NCBI GenBank assembly: GCA_910584735.1 | Contig: CAJUBM010000075.1 | Span: 1 to 14,108, forward strand | Direction: 5' to 3' | Source: an uncultured Muribaculaceae bacterium | Lineage (GTDB): Bacteria > Bacteroidota > Bacteroidia > Bacteroidales > Muribaculaceae | Length of the DNA stretch: 14,108 nt | Part shown: positions 6,505 to 14,108 of the stretch, piece by piece | Layout of the letters: the number at the start of each line of letters is the position of its first letter | Numbering within the stretch: position 1 is the first letter of the stretch | Notes under the pieces: generated by a model | What the model saw: the letters and a program-made list of their open reading frames with translations, nothing else | What the model was told of the DNA's origin: nothing | Databases searched by the model: none | Position numbers and translations under genes: made by a program

Positions 6505-8520
6505 ATGACGACCGAAGAATTCAAGGCTGCGGTAAGTGAGGGGATTCCTTCAGTATTGCCTGAGCCACAAAAATATGACACCACTGTCAGCCATGCGCCT
6601 CGCCGTAAGGAAATACTCTCCCCGGCAGAAAAGCGTCTGGCACTGCGCAATGCCCTACGTTACTTCCCGGCAGAACAACATTCCATCCTGGCTCCGGAAT
6701 TTGCCAAGGAACTCCACGACTACGGACGCATATATATGTACCGTCTGCGTCCCGAATATGAGATGAAGGCGCGTCCCATCGATGCATATCCGGCACGTTC
6801 GCACCAGGCTGCCGCTATCATGATGATGATACAGAACAACCTCGACCCCGCCGTGGCACAGCACCCCCACGAACTGATCACATACGGTGGTAACGGCGCT
6901 GTGTTCCAGAACTGGGCGCAGTACAGGCTTGTAATGAAGTATCTTTCGGAAATGACCGATGACCAGACCCTGGTTATGTACTCCGGCCATCCGCTGGGAC
7001 TTTTCCCTTCCCATCCGGGCGCACCGCGTGTGGTGGTTACCAACGGAATGGTAATACCCAACTATTCAAAACCCGATGACTGGGAACGATTCAACGCTCT
7101 CGGAGTGTCGCAATACGGCCAGATGACTGCCGGTTCATATATGTATATCGGCCCGCAGGGCATCGTACACGGCACCACCATAACCGTGCTTAACGCCGCG
7201 CGTGCACACAAAGCCCCCGAACGCGACGGCATCGGTGGTATGCTGTTTGTATCCGCCGGTCTCGGCGGCATGTCAGGTGCCCAGCCCAAGGCCGGAAACA
7301 TCTCAGGCGTAGTGAGCGTTGTTGCCGAAATCAATCCGGCCGCCGTGGAGAAACGCCACTCGCAGGGATGGGTTGACGAAGTGCATACCGACCTTGACAC
7401 TCTCATAGCCCGTATACGCAAGGCCGTTGACGCCCGCGAGGTCGTATCACTGGCATACCAGGGGAACGTTGTTGACCTTTGGGAACGTCTTGCCGAAGAT
7501 GGAGTCCACGTAGACCTCGGCAGCGACCAGACATCGCTCCATAACCCTTGGGCCGGAGGTTATTACCCTGCCGGACTTACATATGAGGAGTCGAACCGCA
7601 TGATGGCCGAAGAACCTGAGAAGTTCAAAGCCGCCGTAGAGGAATCATTGCGCCGCCAGGTAGCCGCCATCAACAAGCTTACCGCCAAAGGTATGTATTT
7701 CTTTGACTATGGCAACGCCTTCCTCCTGGAATCATCACGTGCCGGGGCTGATATACTCAAGGAGGACGGCACATTCCGCTATCCCTCCTATGTACAGGAC
7801 ATCATGGGCCCGAAATTCTTTGATTACGGTTTCGGTCCCTTCCGATGGGTATGCACATCATGTGACCCTGCCGACCTCGCCACTACCGACCGTATTGCAG
7901 CCGAAGTACTCGAAAAGATGAGCACGGAAGTGCCTGCCGACATAAAAGGACAACTTGACGACAATCTCCACTGGATAAAGGAGGCCGGAAAGAACCACCT
8001 CGTTGTCGGCTCGCAGGCACGAATCCTTTATGCCGATGCCGAAGGCCGCGCGAAAATCGCACTGGCCTTCAACGATGCCATACGTCGGGGCGAAATATCG
8101 GCGCCCGTAGTGTTGGGGCGTGACCACCATGATGTGTCGGGAACAGACTCCCCCTACCGCGAGACTTCCAACATCACCGATGGGTCGCAGTTCTGCGCCG
8201 ATATGGCCGTGCATAACGTTATCGGCGACTCGTTCAGAGGTGCCACATGGGTTTCGATCCATAACGGCGGCGGCGTAGGCTGGGGCGAAGTGATAAACGG
8301 CGGCTTCGGCATGGTGATAGACGGCTCGGTAGAAGCCGACCGCCGTATCTCCGAGATGTTGCTGTGGGATGTCAATAACGGCATCGCCCGCCGCTCATGG
8401 GGACGTAATCCCGGGGCCATGGACGCCATAAAGCGCGAGATGGAACGCACCCCCGGCCTGACAGTAACCCTCCCCAACCTCGTTGAAGACAGCATATTGG
8501 ATAATGTCTTTAAAAATTAA
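6505..8520 (+). CDS. hutU: Urocanate hydratase (urocanase), long form
   Basis: HutU converts urocanate and water to 4-imidazolone-5-propionate, using tightly bound NAD as an electrophile. The protein has 671 residues, close to the long form found in animals and many Bacteroidota (about 676) rather than the roughly 557 of the Pseudomonas enzyme. Recognisable blocks are YGGNGAVFQNWAQY at 127-140, the SGHPLGLFPSHP loop, the NAD-binding glycine-rich GLGGMSGAQPKAG at 252-264, QTSLHNPWAGGYYP, FDYGFGPFRWVCTSCDP with Cys450 and Cys453, and the C-terminal GSFADMAVHN-like and NGGGVGWGE blocks. The ATG at 6505 follows ftcD by 6 bp with a weak AGGA upstream, so the two are surely co-transcribed. A 207-bp gap containing a long inverted repeat separates it from hutH. 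Confidence 0.96.
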   Translation: MTTEEFKAAVSEGIPSVLPEPQKYDTTVSHAPRRKEILSPAEKRLALRNALRYFPAEQHSILAPEFAKELHDYGRIYMYRLRPEYEMKARPIDAYPARSHQAAAIMMMIQNNLDPAVAQHPHELITYGGNGAVFQNWAQYRLVMKYLSEMTDDQTLVMYSGHPLGLFPSHPGAPRVVVTNGMVIPNYSKPDDWERFNALGVSQYGQMTAGSYMYIGPQGIVHGTTITVLNAARAHKAPERDGIGGMLFVSAGLGGMSGAQPKAGNISGVVSVVAEINPAAVEKRHSQGWVDEVHTDLDTLIARIRKAVDAREVVSLAYQGNVVDLWERLAEDGVHVDLGSDQTSLHNPWAGGYYPAGLTYEESNRMMAEEPEKFKAAVEESLRRQVAAINKLTAKGMYFFDYGNAFLLESSRAGADILKEDGTFRYPSYVQDIMGPKFFDYGFGPFRWVCTSCDPADLATTDRIAAEVLEKMSTEVPADIKGQLDDNLHWIKEAGKNHLVVGSQARILYADAEGRAKIALAFNDAIRRGEISAPVVLGRDHHDVSGTDSPYRETSNITDGSQFCADMAVHNVIGDSFRGATWVSIHNGGGVGWGEVINGGFGMVIDGSVEADRRISEMLLWDVNNGIARRSWGRNPGAMDAIKREMERTPGLTVTLPNLVEDSILDNVFKN

Positions 8521-8526
8521 CCAACC

Positions 8527-8710
8527 TAAGTAACTGGTCGAAATTATTTTAATGTTTGTCCGAGGAAAATTTTTAGAAGATTTTCTCGATGAAGAAGGAG
8601 TGTAGCGAGCTACACGACTGATGAAGAGAGGAAAAGATTCAAAAATTTTGCCGGAGAAACATTAAAATAGTCAGACCGGTCAGTATAAAATAATTTTGAA
8701 CAGTTACTTA
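8527..8710. repeat. MITE-like long imperfect inverted repeat between hutU and hutH
   Basis: The two ends, 8527-8551 and 8686-8710, are inverted copies matching at 23 of 25 positions, beginning TAAGTAACTG and ending CAGTTACTTA. Inside them the arms keep pairing imperfectly: TATTTTAATGTTT at 8545-8557 pairs with 8657-8669, and GGAAAATTTTT-like tracts pair with CAAAAATTTTG-like tracts. The centre is a tight hairpin, GTGTAGC-GA-GCTACAC, at 8600-8615. The right arm has about 23 extra bases, apparently a duplicated TAAAATA flanking the 8-bp palindrome GACCGGTC at 8674-8681. No ORF of note and no clear target-site duplication is seen. It fits a non-autonomous, hairpin-forming repeat, and only one copy lies in this window. 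It could also act as a terminator or mRNA-processing structure. TAATTTTG at 8691-8698, in the right end, matches a Bacteroidota -7 box pointing toward hutH, but no -33 box is visible. Confidence 0.75.
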
Positions 8711-8727
8711 ATATCCAAAGAATAAAA

Positions 8728-10227
8728 ATGACCCACCATATAAGCGCAGAATGGCTGACGATTGACAAAGTAGCCACGCTGCTCCAACCCGGAGTAAAAC
8801 TCGCCCTTAGCGAAGACGCCGTAAAGCGTATAACCCATTGCCGCGAATATCTCGACCACAAGATGGAGACGCAGAAAGAACCCATCTACGGTATTACAAC
8901 CGGCTTTGGTTCGCTCTGCAACATATCAATCGGCCACGACCAACTCACGCAACTGCAGAAAAACCTCGTTATGAGCCACAGCTGCGGCGTAGGTGAGAGG
9001 GTACCCCGCGAGATCATACGCCTGATGCTCCTGCTCAAAGCACAGTCGCTGAGCTACGGCAACTCTGGTGTGCAACTCGTCACCGTGCAACGTCTTCTTG
9101 ACTTCTTCAACAACGACATAACCCCCGTTGTCTACCAGCAGGGTTCGTTAGGCGCCTCCGGCGACTTGGCACCTCTTGCCAATATGTCCCTCCCCTTGTT
9201 AGGACTTGGAGAGGTGGAATACCGTGGGGAGACGCGCCCCTCGGCCGAGGTGCTTAAGGAGTTCGGCTGGGAACCGATCGAACTTATGTCGAAAGAGGGT
9301 CTGGCACTGCTCAACGGCACCCAGTTCATGAGTGCCTACGGTGTATGGGCTTTGATTAACTCACGCCGACTGTCAGCCCTTGCCGACAAAATCGGAGCCA
9401 TGTCGCTCGATGCCTTCGACGGACGTATCGAACCTTTCTGCGACCCTGTAAACGTTGTACGCAACCATCCCGGCCAGATTGAGACCGCCCGCAAGGTGCG
9501 CGCGTGGCTCGAAGGCTCCGAGATAATAAAGCAACCGAAAGCCCACGTACAGGATCCCTATTCGTTCCGCTGCATGCCGCAGGTACACGGCGCGGCAAAG
9601 GACACCCTCAACTACGTGTGGAAAGTGATGGAAGAAGAGATAAACGCTCCCACCGACAACCCGACCGTATTCCCCGATGAAGACCTCATCGTGTCAGCCG
9701 GCAACTTCCATGGCGAGCCTATAGCCCTTCCGATGGATTTCCTCGCGGTAGCTGTTGCAGAACTTGGAAACATCTCCGAGCGCCGTATCTACAAGCTCAT
9801 CGCCGGGAAACGCGACCTCCCCTCGTTCCTGGTAGCCAAACCGGGCGTAAACTCCGGCTTTATGATCCCGCAGTATGCCGCAGCCTCCATCGTAAGCCAG
9901 TCGAAAGGATTGTGCTGGCCTAACAGCTGCGACTCCATCCCCTCCTCCCAGGGGCAGGAAGACCATGTATCGATGGGATCCAACGCCGCCACGAAACTCT
10001 ATCGCGTGGTGCAGAACACCGAGCGCGTCCTGGCAATAGAGCTTTTCAATGCCGCCCAGGCTCTTGAGTTCCGCCGTCCGCTGAAATCATCGGAGCCTAT
10101 CGAAAAATGGCACTCTGAATACCGCAAGGTGGTGCCGTTTATCGAAAACGACACTGTAATGTCGCCTCTCATCGAAGCATCGGTCAAATTCATCCGTGAA
10201 AATCCCGCTGTAGATGTTGCTGATTAA
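8728..10227 (+). CDS. hutH: Histidine ammonia-lyase (histidase)
   Basis: HutH removes ammonia from L-histidine to give trans-urocanate, the first step of the pathway. The protein has 499 residues (the family is usually about 500-510). It contains the Ala143-Ser144-Gly145 triad that cyclises into the MIO electrophile, within GSLGASGDLAPLA. Other active-site residues fall where the Pseudomonas enzyme has them: Tyr54 in YGITTGFGSL, Tyr278 and Arg281 in QDPYSFRCMPQVHGA, and Glu411 in SSQGQEDHVSMGS. FLVAKPGVNSGFMIPQ is also typical. The enzyme is expected to be a cytoplasmic homotetramer. The start at 8728 is preceded by an A-rich stretch and no Shine-Dalgarno. The gene is separated from hutU by the inverted repeat at 8527-8710, so it may have partly independent expression. 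Its last 14 bp overlap hutI. Confidence 0.97.
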   Translation: MTHHISAEWLTIDKVATLLQPGVKLALSEDAVKRITHCREYLDHKMETQKEPIYGITTGFGSLCNISIGHDQLTQLQKNLVMSHSCGVGERVPREIIRLMLLLKAQSLSYGNSGVQLVTVQRLLDFFNNDITPVVYQQGSLGASGDLAPLANMSLPLLGLGEVEYRGETRPSAEVLKEFGWEPIELMSKEGLALLNGTQFMSAYGVWALINSRRLSALADKIGAMSLDAFDGRIEPFCDPVNVVRNHPGQIETARKVRAWLEGSEIIKQPKAHVQDPYSFRCMPQVHGAAKDTLNYVWKVMEEEINAPTDNPTVFPDEDLIVSAGNFHGEPIALPMDFLAVAVAELGNISERRIYKLIAGKRDLPSFLVAKPGVNSGFMIPQYAAASIVSQSKGLCWPNSCDSIPSSQGQEDHVSMGSNAATKLYRVVQNTERVLAIELFNAAQALEFRRPLKSSEPIEKWHSEYRKVVPFIENDTVMSPLIEASVKFIRENPAVDVAD

Positions 10228-11458
10228 AAACATAGGTGCCATATATGGCGCCCGTCACGAATCTCTGTCCCCCCTTCGGGGGATAGAGATGTCGGACGAC
10301 GCAAGGGTTGATGATGCGTTCCTCGTGATTGACGGCGAACGCATAAGCCATTGGGGACAGATGGCCGAATTGCCATCTGAATCAGACTTCCAACGCGTGA
10401 TTGACGCACGTGGCGGTCTGGTTATACCTGCTTTCTGCGACTCCCACACCCATATCGTATATGCCGGCAGCCGCGAAGGGGAATTCTGTGATAAGATTGA
10501 CGGCCTGTCCTACGAGGAAATCGCCTCCCGTGGAGGAGGCATACTCAACTCTGCCGACCGCCTGCACGATACATCAGAGGACGAACTCTTCCGTCAGGCA
10601 ATAGCGCGTGTCCGCCAGGTTATGGCAAAAGGCACCGGGACTTTGGAGATAAAGAGCGGCTACGGACTTACGGTGGAGGACGAGATAAAGATGCTCCGCG
10701 TGATACGCCGCATAGCCCAGGCCGAACCTTCGCTGGAGGTACGCTCGACATTCCTCGGCGCACACGCCGTAGGACGCGCATATACAGGGCGTCAGAAAGA
10801 GTATGTCGACATGCTCGTGGCCGAGATGCTTCCCGCAGTGGCCGCCGAAGGGCTTGCCGACTTTGTAGATGTGTTCTGCGACCGTGGATTCTTCACGGTA
10901 GAGGAAACTGCCCGTATCCTCGAGGCGGCGGCCAAATACGGCATGCGGCCTAAGATTCATGCCAACGAACTGGCAATCTCCGGCGGTGTACAGGTAGGAG
11001 TGGCGCACAATGCCGTCTCCGTAGACCATCTGGAACGTATGGGTGCCGAAGAAATAGAGACACTCGTAAATTCTTCCACTATCCCGACCATGCTTCCCGG
11101 GGCATCTTTCTTCCTCGGGATGCCTTACGGCCCGGCCCGCGACTCCGTAGCGGCAGGACTTCCTGTTGCCTTGGCCTCCGACTATAATCCCGGTTCGTCA
11201 CCATCGGGTTGCATGCGGTTTGTCTGGGCGTTGGGATGCATAAAGATGCGTCTGTCGCCGATACAGGCTCTAAATGCAGTAACCGTCAACGGTTCGGCGG
11301 CAATGGACTGCCTTGACCGCACAGGTTCCATCACCCCCGGAAAATTCGCGTCACTCATAATAACCAACCCGGTTCCTTCGTTGTCCTATATACCGTATGC
11401 CTATACGGAGCCTTGGATTTCCCGCGTAATCCTCAAAGGCCGCGACCTGACGTTCTGA
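10214..11458 (+). CDS. hutI: Imidazolonepropionase
   Basis: HutI is a metal-dependent amidohydrolase that opens 4-imidazolone-5-propionate to N-formimino-L-glutamate, the substrate of FtcD. The protein has 414 residues, the family norm. Metal ligands are visible: His78 and His80 in DSHTHIVYAG, His249 in KIHANELA, and Asp323 in LASDYNPGSSPS. Glu252 and His272 (VDHLERM) complete the usual active site. GGGIL near 113 and SGYGL near 150 are substrate-loop signatures. The ATG overlaps the 3' end of hutH by 14 bp in another frame, which indicates coupled translation; the next in-frame ATG is 25 codons in and would cut into the N-terminal beta-sandwich domain. The TGA stop lies inside a short palindrome, and dnaB begins 33 bp later. 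Confidence 0.96.
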   Translation: MLLIKNIGAIYGARHESLSPLRGIEMSDDARVDDAFLVIDGERISHWGQMAELPSESDFQRVIDARGGLVIPAFCDSHTHIVYAGSREGEFCDKIDGLSYEEIASRGGGILNSADRLHDTSEDELFRQAIARVRQVMAKGTGTLEIKSGYGLTVEDEIKMLRVIRRIAQAEPSLEVRSTFLGAHAVGRAYTGRQKEYVDMLVAEMLPAVAAEGLADFVDVFCDRGFFTVEETARILEAAAKYGMRPKIHANELAISGGVQVGVAHNAVSVDHLERMGAEEIETLVNSSTIPTMLPGASFFLGMPYGPARDSVAAGLPVALASDYNPGSSPSGCMRFVWALGCIKMRLSPIQALNAVTVNGSAAMDCLDRTGSITPGKFASLIITNPVPSLSYIPYAYTEPWISRVILKGRDLTF

Positions 11459-11468
11459 CCAAAGGTCA
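11456..11468. promoter_or_regulatory. TGACC-AAA-GGTCA inverted repeat overlapping the hutI stop codon
   Basis: Perfect 5-bp arms flank a 3-bp centre; the first three bases are the hutI stop codon. It is the only symmetric element in the 33-bp hutI-dnaB gap. The stem is too short for a good terminator, so an operator for dnaB or coincidence are both possible. Confidence 0.25.
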
Positions 11469-11491
11469 CAAATGCATCCAAACTGATTTAA

Positions 11492-13084
11492 ATGCCACCA
11501 TTCAAACCCAACCCTTCCAACAGCCGCCAGCAATGGGCTGACTCAAAAGCGGCCCAGCAACGACTTCTTGAGAAAGACGGACGCATCGCCCCGCGCGATG
11601 TGGAAGTCGAAGAAGCCGTGCTGGGCGCTTTGATGCTCGAAAAAGACGCATATACCACTGTCTGTGACCTCCTAAAGCCAGAGTGTTTCTACGACCCGGG
11701 CCATCAGAAAATTTACGAGGCCATACAGCAACTCGGCGCCTCGCAGCAGCCTATAGATATGCTTACCGTCACGGAGAAACTACGCGGCATGGGGGCGTTG
11801 AACGAAATCGGTGGCCCGGCAAAAGTATCGGAACTTACCGCAAGGGTGGCTTCCGGCGCACACATCCTCTTCCACGCGCAAATCGTAGCCCAGAAATATC
11901 TGGCCCGCGAGCTTATAACATTTGCCTCAAATATCGAGGGAAAGGCTTATGACGAAGCCAACGATGTAGACGACCTGCTACAGGAAGCCGAGGGCAGCCT
12001 ATTTGAAATCTCACAGCGCAACGTAAAGAAAGACGTAACGCAGATTGACCCGGTAATCAACCAGGCCATACAGCAGATCGAGGCTGCCGCCAACCGCCAG
12101 TCGGGTCTTTCCGGGTTGGAGACACAGTTTCATGAACTTGACAAACTTACCTCCGGGTGGCAGAACTCCGACCTCATCATCATCGCGGCACGTCCGGCCA
12201 TGGGTAAAACGGCCTTCGTGCTGTCTATGGCCATGAACATGGCGGTGAACCTTAACACACCTACCGCCATCTTCTCATTGGAAATGAGCAACCTGCAATT
12301 GGTGAACCGTCTGATAAGCAACGCCTGCGAACTTGAAGGTGAGAAAATAAAATCGGGCCGACTGCTCCCTGCCGACTGGGACAAACTCATGGCCGGTGTG
12401 AAGCGGCTCTATTCCGCCCCCCTCTATATTGATGACACCCCTTCGCTCTCAATCTTCGAACTGCGTACCAAGGCACGGCGTCTGGTAAGGGAACACAAGG
12501 TAAAATGTCTGATAATCGACTACCTTCAGCTTATGAACGCATCCGGCATGAAGTTCGGCTCCCGCGAACAGGAGGTGTCGATGATTTCCCGTTCGCTAAA
12601 GCAACTCGCAAAGGAACTCAACATCCCCATCATAGCCCTGTCTCAGCTTAACCGTTCGGTAGAGCAGCGCGGCGCCGACAACTCGGCTTCAAAACGTCCG
12701 CAACTCTCCGACCTCCGAGAATCCGGCGCCATAGAGCAGGATGCCGACATCGTATGCTTCATCCACCGTCCCGAATACTACCTCCATTCCGGCGAGGATG
12801 CCGAAGGGAACGACATACGCGGTCTGGCACTATTCATCGTGGCAAAACACCGTTCCGGCAAGGTCGATGACGTTAAGCTAAGATTCGTATCGCAGTACGC
12901 ACGTTTCCAGAACTGGGATTCGGAGAGCGAGTTCACCCATGCCATAGTATCCTCAAAACTAAACCAAACATCTTCTACACCCGGAGCAGCTTCCGATCCG
13001 TTTGCTCCCCAGGGGAATTCCCCTTTCCAAGGAGGTTCAGCCTCGTTCCAGACGCCGGCTTCCGATTCATCAGTCCCATTCTGA
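11492..13084 (+). CDS. dnaB: Replicative DNA helicase DnaB
   Basis: DnaB is the hexameric helicase that unwinds the replication fork in the 5'-3' direction and recruits primase. The 530-residue protein has the DnaB N-terminal helical domain at about 22-125 (PRDVEVEEAVLGALMLEKDA), a linker to about 195, and a RecA-like motor at about 205-470. The Walker A motif is RPAMGKTAF with Lys239-Thr240. Asp343 in LIIDYLQLM is Walker B. ALSQLNRSVEQR is motif H3, and SDLRESGAIEQDADIVCF carries the arginine-finger region. No intein interrupts the motor. Residues about 488-530 form a Ser/Gly/Pro/Gln-rich, probably disordered tail with three Pro-Phe pairs, ending in SDSSVPF. No Bacteroidota -33/-7 promoter is seen in the 33-bp gap, so transcription may run through from hutI or start inside it. 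Confidence 0.96.
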   Translation: MPPFKPNPSNSRQQWADSKAAQQRLLEKDGRIAPRDVEVEEAVLGALMLEKDAYTTVCDLLKPECFYDPGHQKIYEAIQQLGASQQPIDMLTVTEKLRGMGALNEIGGPAKVSELTARVASGAHILFHAQIVAQKYLARELITFASNIEGKAYDEANDVDDLLQEAEGSLFEISQRNVKKDVTQIDPVINQAIQQIEAAANRQSGLSGLETQFHELDKLTSGWQNSDLIIIAARPAMGKTAFVLSMAMNMAVNLNTPTAIFSLEMSNLQLVNRLISNACELEGEKIKSGRLLPADWDKLMAGVKRLYSAPLYIDDTPSLSIFELRTKARRLVREHKVKCLIIDYLQLMNASGMKFGSREQEVSMISRSLKQLAKELNIPIIALSQLNRSVEQRGADNSASKRPQLSDLRESGAIEQDADIVCFIHRPEYYLHSGEDAEGNDIRGLALFIVAKHRSGKVDDVKLRFVSQYARFQNWDSESEFTHAIVSSKLNQTSSTPGAASDPFAPQGNSPFQGGSASFQTPASDSSVPF

Positions 13085-13160
13085 CACACGAGGATACCTT
13101 CCATCCTTAACAAAATCCTTTCCAAACAAGAATGGCAGCGTATTTGTTTCCATACATATA

Positions 13161-13180
13161 CGGGGTTATACCCTACCCCG
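13161..13180. other. Small inverted repeat CGGGGT-N8-ACCCCG upstream of the OmpA-like gene
   Basis: Six-base perfect arms at 13161-13166 and 13175-13180 enclose 8 bases, in the 126-bp gap after dnaB. No T run follows, so as a dnaB terminator it would be weak. It may instead fold in the leader of the downstream lipoprotein mRNA. I found no full Bacteroidota promoter match in this gap; TTTG at 13143-13146 has no partner -7 box at the right distance. Confidence 0.35.
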
Positions 13181-13210
13181 GTGTTACTAACTTAAAAATT
13201 ACCGGAAACT

Positions 13211-14071
13211 ATGACACTGAAACCATTCTCACGGATAATGCTCGCAACGGCTGCCGTGGCAACTCTAACACTTACTTCGTGCGTGACCCGCAAGAAGTAC
13301 AACCTGTTGCTTGACGACTATAACTCCACAAAGGTAGAGTTAGCCGAAAGCAAGGCATACAACAAAAGCCTCGACCAGATGCTGGCTGAAGCCAAACAGA
13401 ATAACCAACAGCTTAAAGACAATCTGGCCGCCCTTCAGGGGACATTGAACCAGAGTATAGCGCAAAATACCCAGGGAAACGTAAACATATCGAAACTGGT
13501 CGATGAGATAAATGCCTCCAACCGTTACATAAAGGAACTCATCGCCGCCAAGGACAAGTCCGACTCTCTTAACATGGTTCTCACCAACAACCTGACACGC
13601 TCGCTATCGCGTGACGAACTGAAGGATGTTGACGTGAAAGTGCTTAAAGGTGTGGTATATATATCGCTGGCCGACAACATGCTGTTCCGTACAGGTTCCT
13701 ACGAAATTTCCGACAAGGCAATGGCCACATTGTCAAAAATCGCAAAGATTATAAAGGACTACAAAGACTATGATGTGCTTGTAGAGGGGAATACGGACAA
13801 CGTGCCAATATCGCGTACCAACATCCGCAACAACTGGGATCTCTCCACGCTACGAGCCTCCTCGGTTGTGCAGGTTCTACAAAACAAATTCGGTGTAGAC
13901 CCGTCACGTCTATCTGCCGCCGGACGCGGCGAATACCGCCCGATTGCCGACAATTCCACCGAGTCGGGACGCCAGCGCAACCGCCGCACAGAGATTATCA
14001 TAACTCCAAATCTTGACCAGTTCATGGATCTTATCGGCAATCCCCCGGCCTCGGCCACAGAACAGGACTAA
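13211..14071 (+). CDS. OmpA-family peptidoglycan-binding lipoprotein
   Basis: The protein has 286 residues. Residues 1-23 form a lipoprotein signal peptide with lipobox LTSC, giving lipidated Cys24. A helical, probably coiled-coil stretch covers about 28-140 (many Lys, Gln, Asn and Leu; repeated LAEAKQNNQQLKDNLAAL-like heptads). A C-terminal OmpA-like domain covers about 150-262, with VEGNTDNVPI, NWDLSTLRASSVVQ and GRGEYRPIADN followed by GRQRNRRTEI. Asp196 and Arg215 align with the residues that grip meso-diaminopimelate in Acinetobacter OmpA. It is therefore probably anchored in the outer membrane, facing the periplasm, and tethers it to the cell wall. There is no beta-barrel. The start at 13211 sets the signal peptide correctly and lacks a Shine-Dalgarno. 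It probably has its own transcription unit after dnaB. Confidence 0.92.
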   Translation: MTLKPFSRIMLATAAVATLTLTSCVTRKKYNLLLDDYNSTKVELAESKAYNKSLDQMLAEAKQNNQQLKDNLAALQGTLNQSIAQNTQGNVNISKLVDEINASNRYIKELIAAKDKSDSLNMVLTNNLTRSLSRDELKDVDVKVLKGVVYISLADNMLFRTGSYEISDKAMATLSKIAKIIKDYKDYDVLVEGNTDNVPISRTNIRNNWDLSTLRASSVVQVLQNKFGVDPSRLSAAGRGEYRPIADNSTESGRQRNRRTEIIITPNLDQFMDLIGNPPASATEQD

Positions 14072-14079
14072 GCGCAACC

Positions 14080-14101
14080 CCTCTAACTGAAAACTGAGAG
14101 G
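14080..14101 (+). terminator. Possible weak hairpin after the OmpA-like gene, at the window edge
   Basis: CCTCT at 14080-14084 pairs with AGAGG at 14097-14101 across a 12-nt loop, 8 bp after the stop codon. The window ends 7 bases later, so any T tract cannot be seen. The stem is short and the call is tentative. Confidence 0.25.
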
Positions 14102-14108
14102 CGGTGGG

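Noticed and set aside
8527..8710. Complete insertion sequence
   Set aside because: The 184-bp element contains no transposase ORF, so it can only be a non-autonomous element or a structured intergenic repeat.
8610..8885. 91-residue leftward ORF across the inverted repeat and start of hutH
   Set aside because: Half of it is antisense to hutH and the rest comes from the repeat; no conserved features or start signals.
13132..13314. 60-residue ORF starting in the dnaB-OmpA gap
   Set aside because: It runs into the OmpA-like gene in the wrong frame and has no domain, whereas the frame starting at 13211 has a lipobox and an OmpA domain.

Overview
This looks like chromosomal DNA of a member of the Bacteroidales (Bacteroidota), possibly a gut lineage near Bacteroides or Muribaculaceae; the family is inference. 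Three independent signs support the phylum. Promoter-like sites fit the Bacteroidota pattern (a TTTG-like -33 box, 19-21 bp, then TAnnTTTG). Start codons mostly lack Shine-Dalgarno sequences. The genes are typical of the group: a propeller/Y_Y_Y membrane regulator, a Bacteroides-type malate dehydrogenase, a long-form urocanate hydratase and an OmpA-like lipoprotein.

Layout: (1) 1-455 holds a short leftward ORF encoding a signal peptide and the start of a SusC-like N-terminal extension that then stops, followed by a non-coding stretch of about 295 bp with two divergent promoters and four helically phased ACTTCA repeats between them. (2) 456-3380 is a rightward 974-residue membrane-spanning sensor-regulator whose start codon lies almost on its predicted transcription start. 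(3) 3381-3555 holds a perfect 14-bp hairpin between convergent genes. (4) 3556-4569 is mdh, leftward. (5) 4570-4779 is a divergent control region with two inverted repeats and a promoter for the hut operon. (6) 4780-11458 is a histidine-degradation operon: ftcD (a fused formiminotransferase-cyclodeaminase), hutU, a 184-bp MITE-like long inverted repeat, hutH and hutI. (7) 11492-13084 is dnaB, only 33 bp after hutI. (8) 13211-14071 is an OmpA-family lipoprotein gene, followed by a possible hairpin at the window edge.

The hut genes form a complete route. HutH deaminates histidine to urocanate, HutU hydrates it to imidazolonepropionate, and HutI opens the ring to N-formimino-glutamate. FtcD then moves the formimino group to tetrahydrofolate, releasing glutamate, and cyclises it to methenyl-THF plus ammonia. 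No hutG, hutF, histidine transporter or HutC repressor lies in the window.

I see no CRISPR array, transposase, tRNA, rRNA or phage gene. No clearly new multi-gene system is evident. The least explained items are the long inverted repeat inside the hut operon, the phased repeats upstream of the regulator, the truncated SusC-like ORF, and an SSB-like Pro-Phe tail on DnaB.
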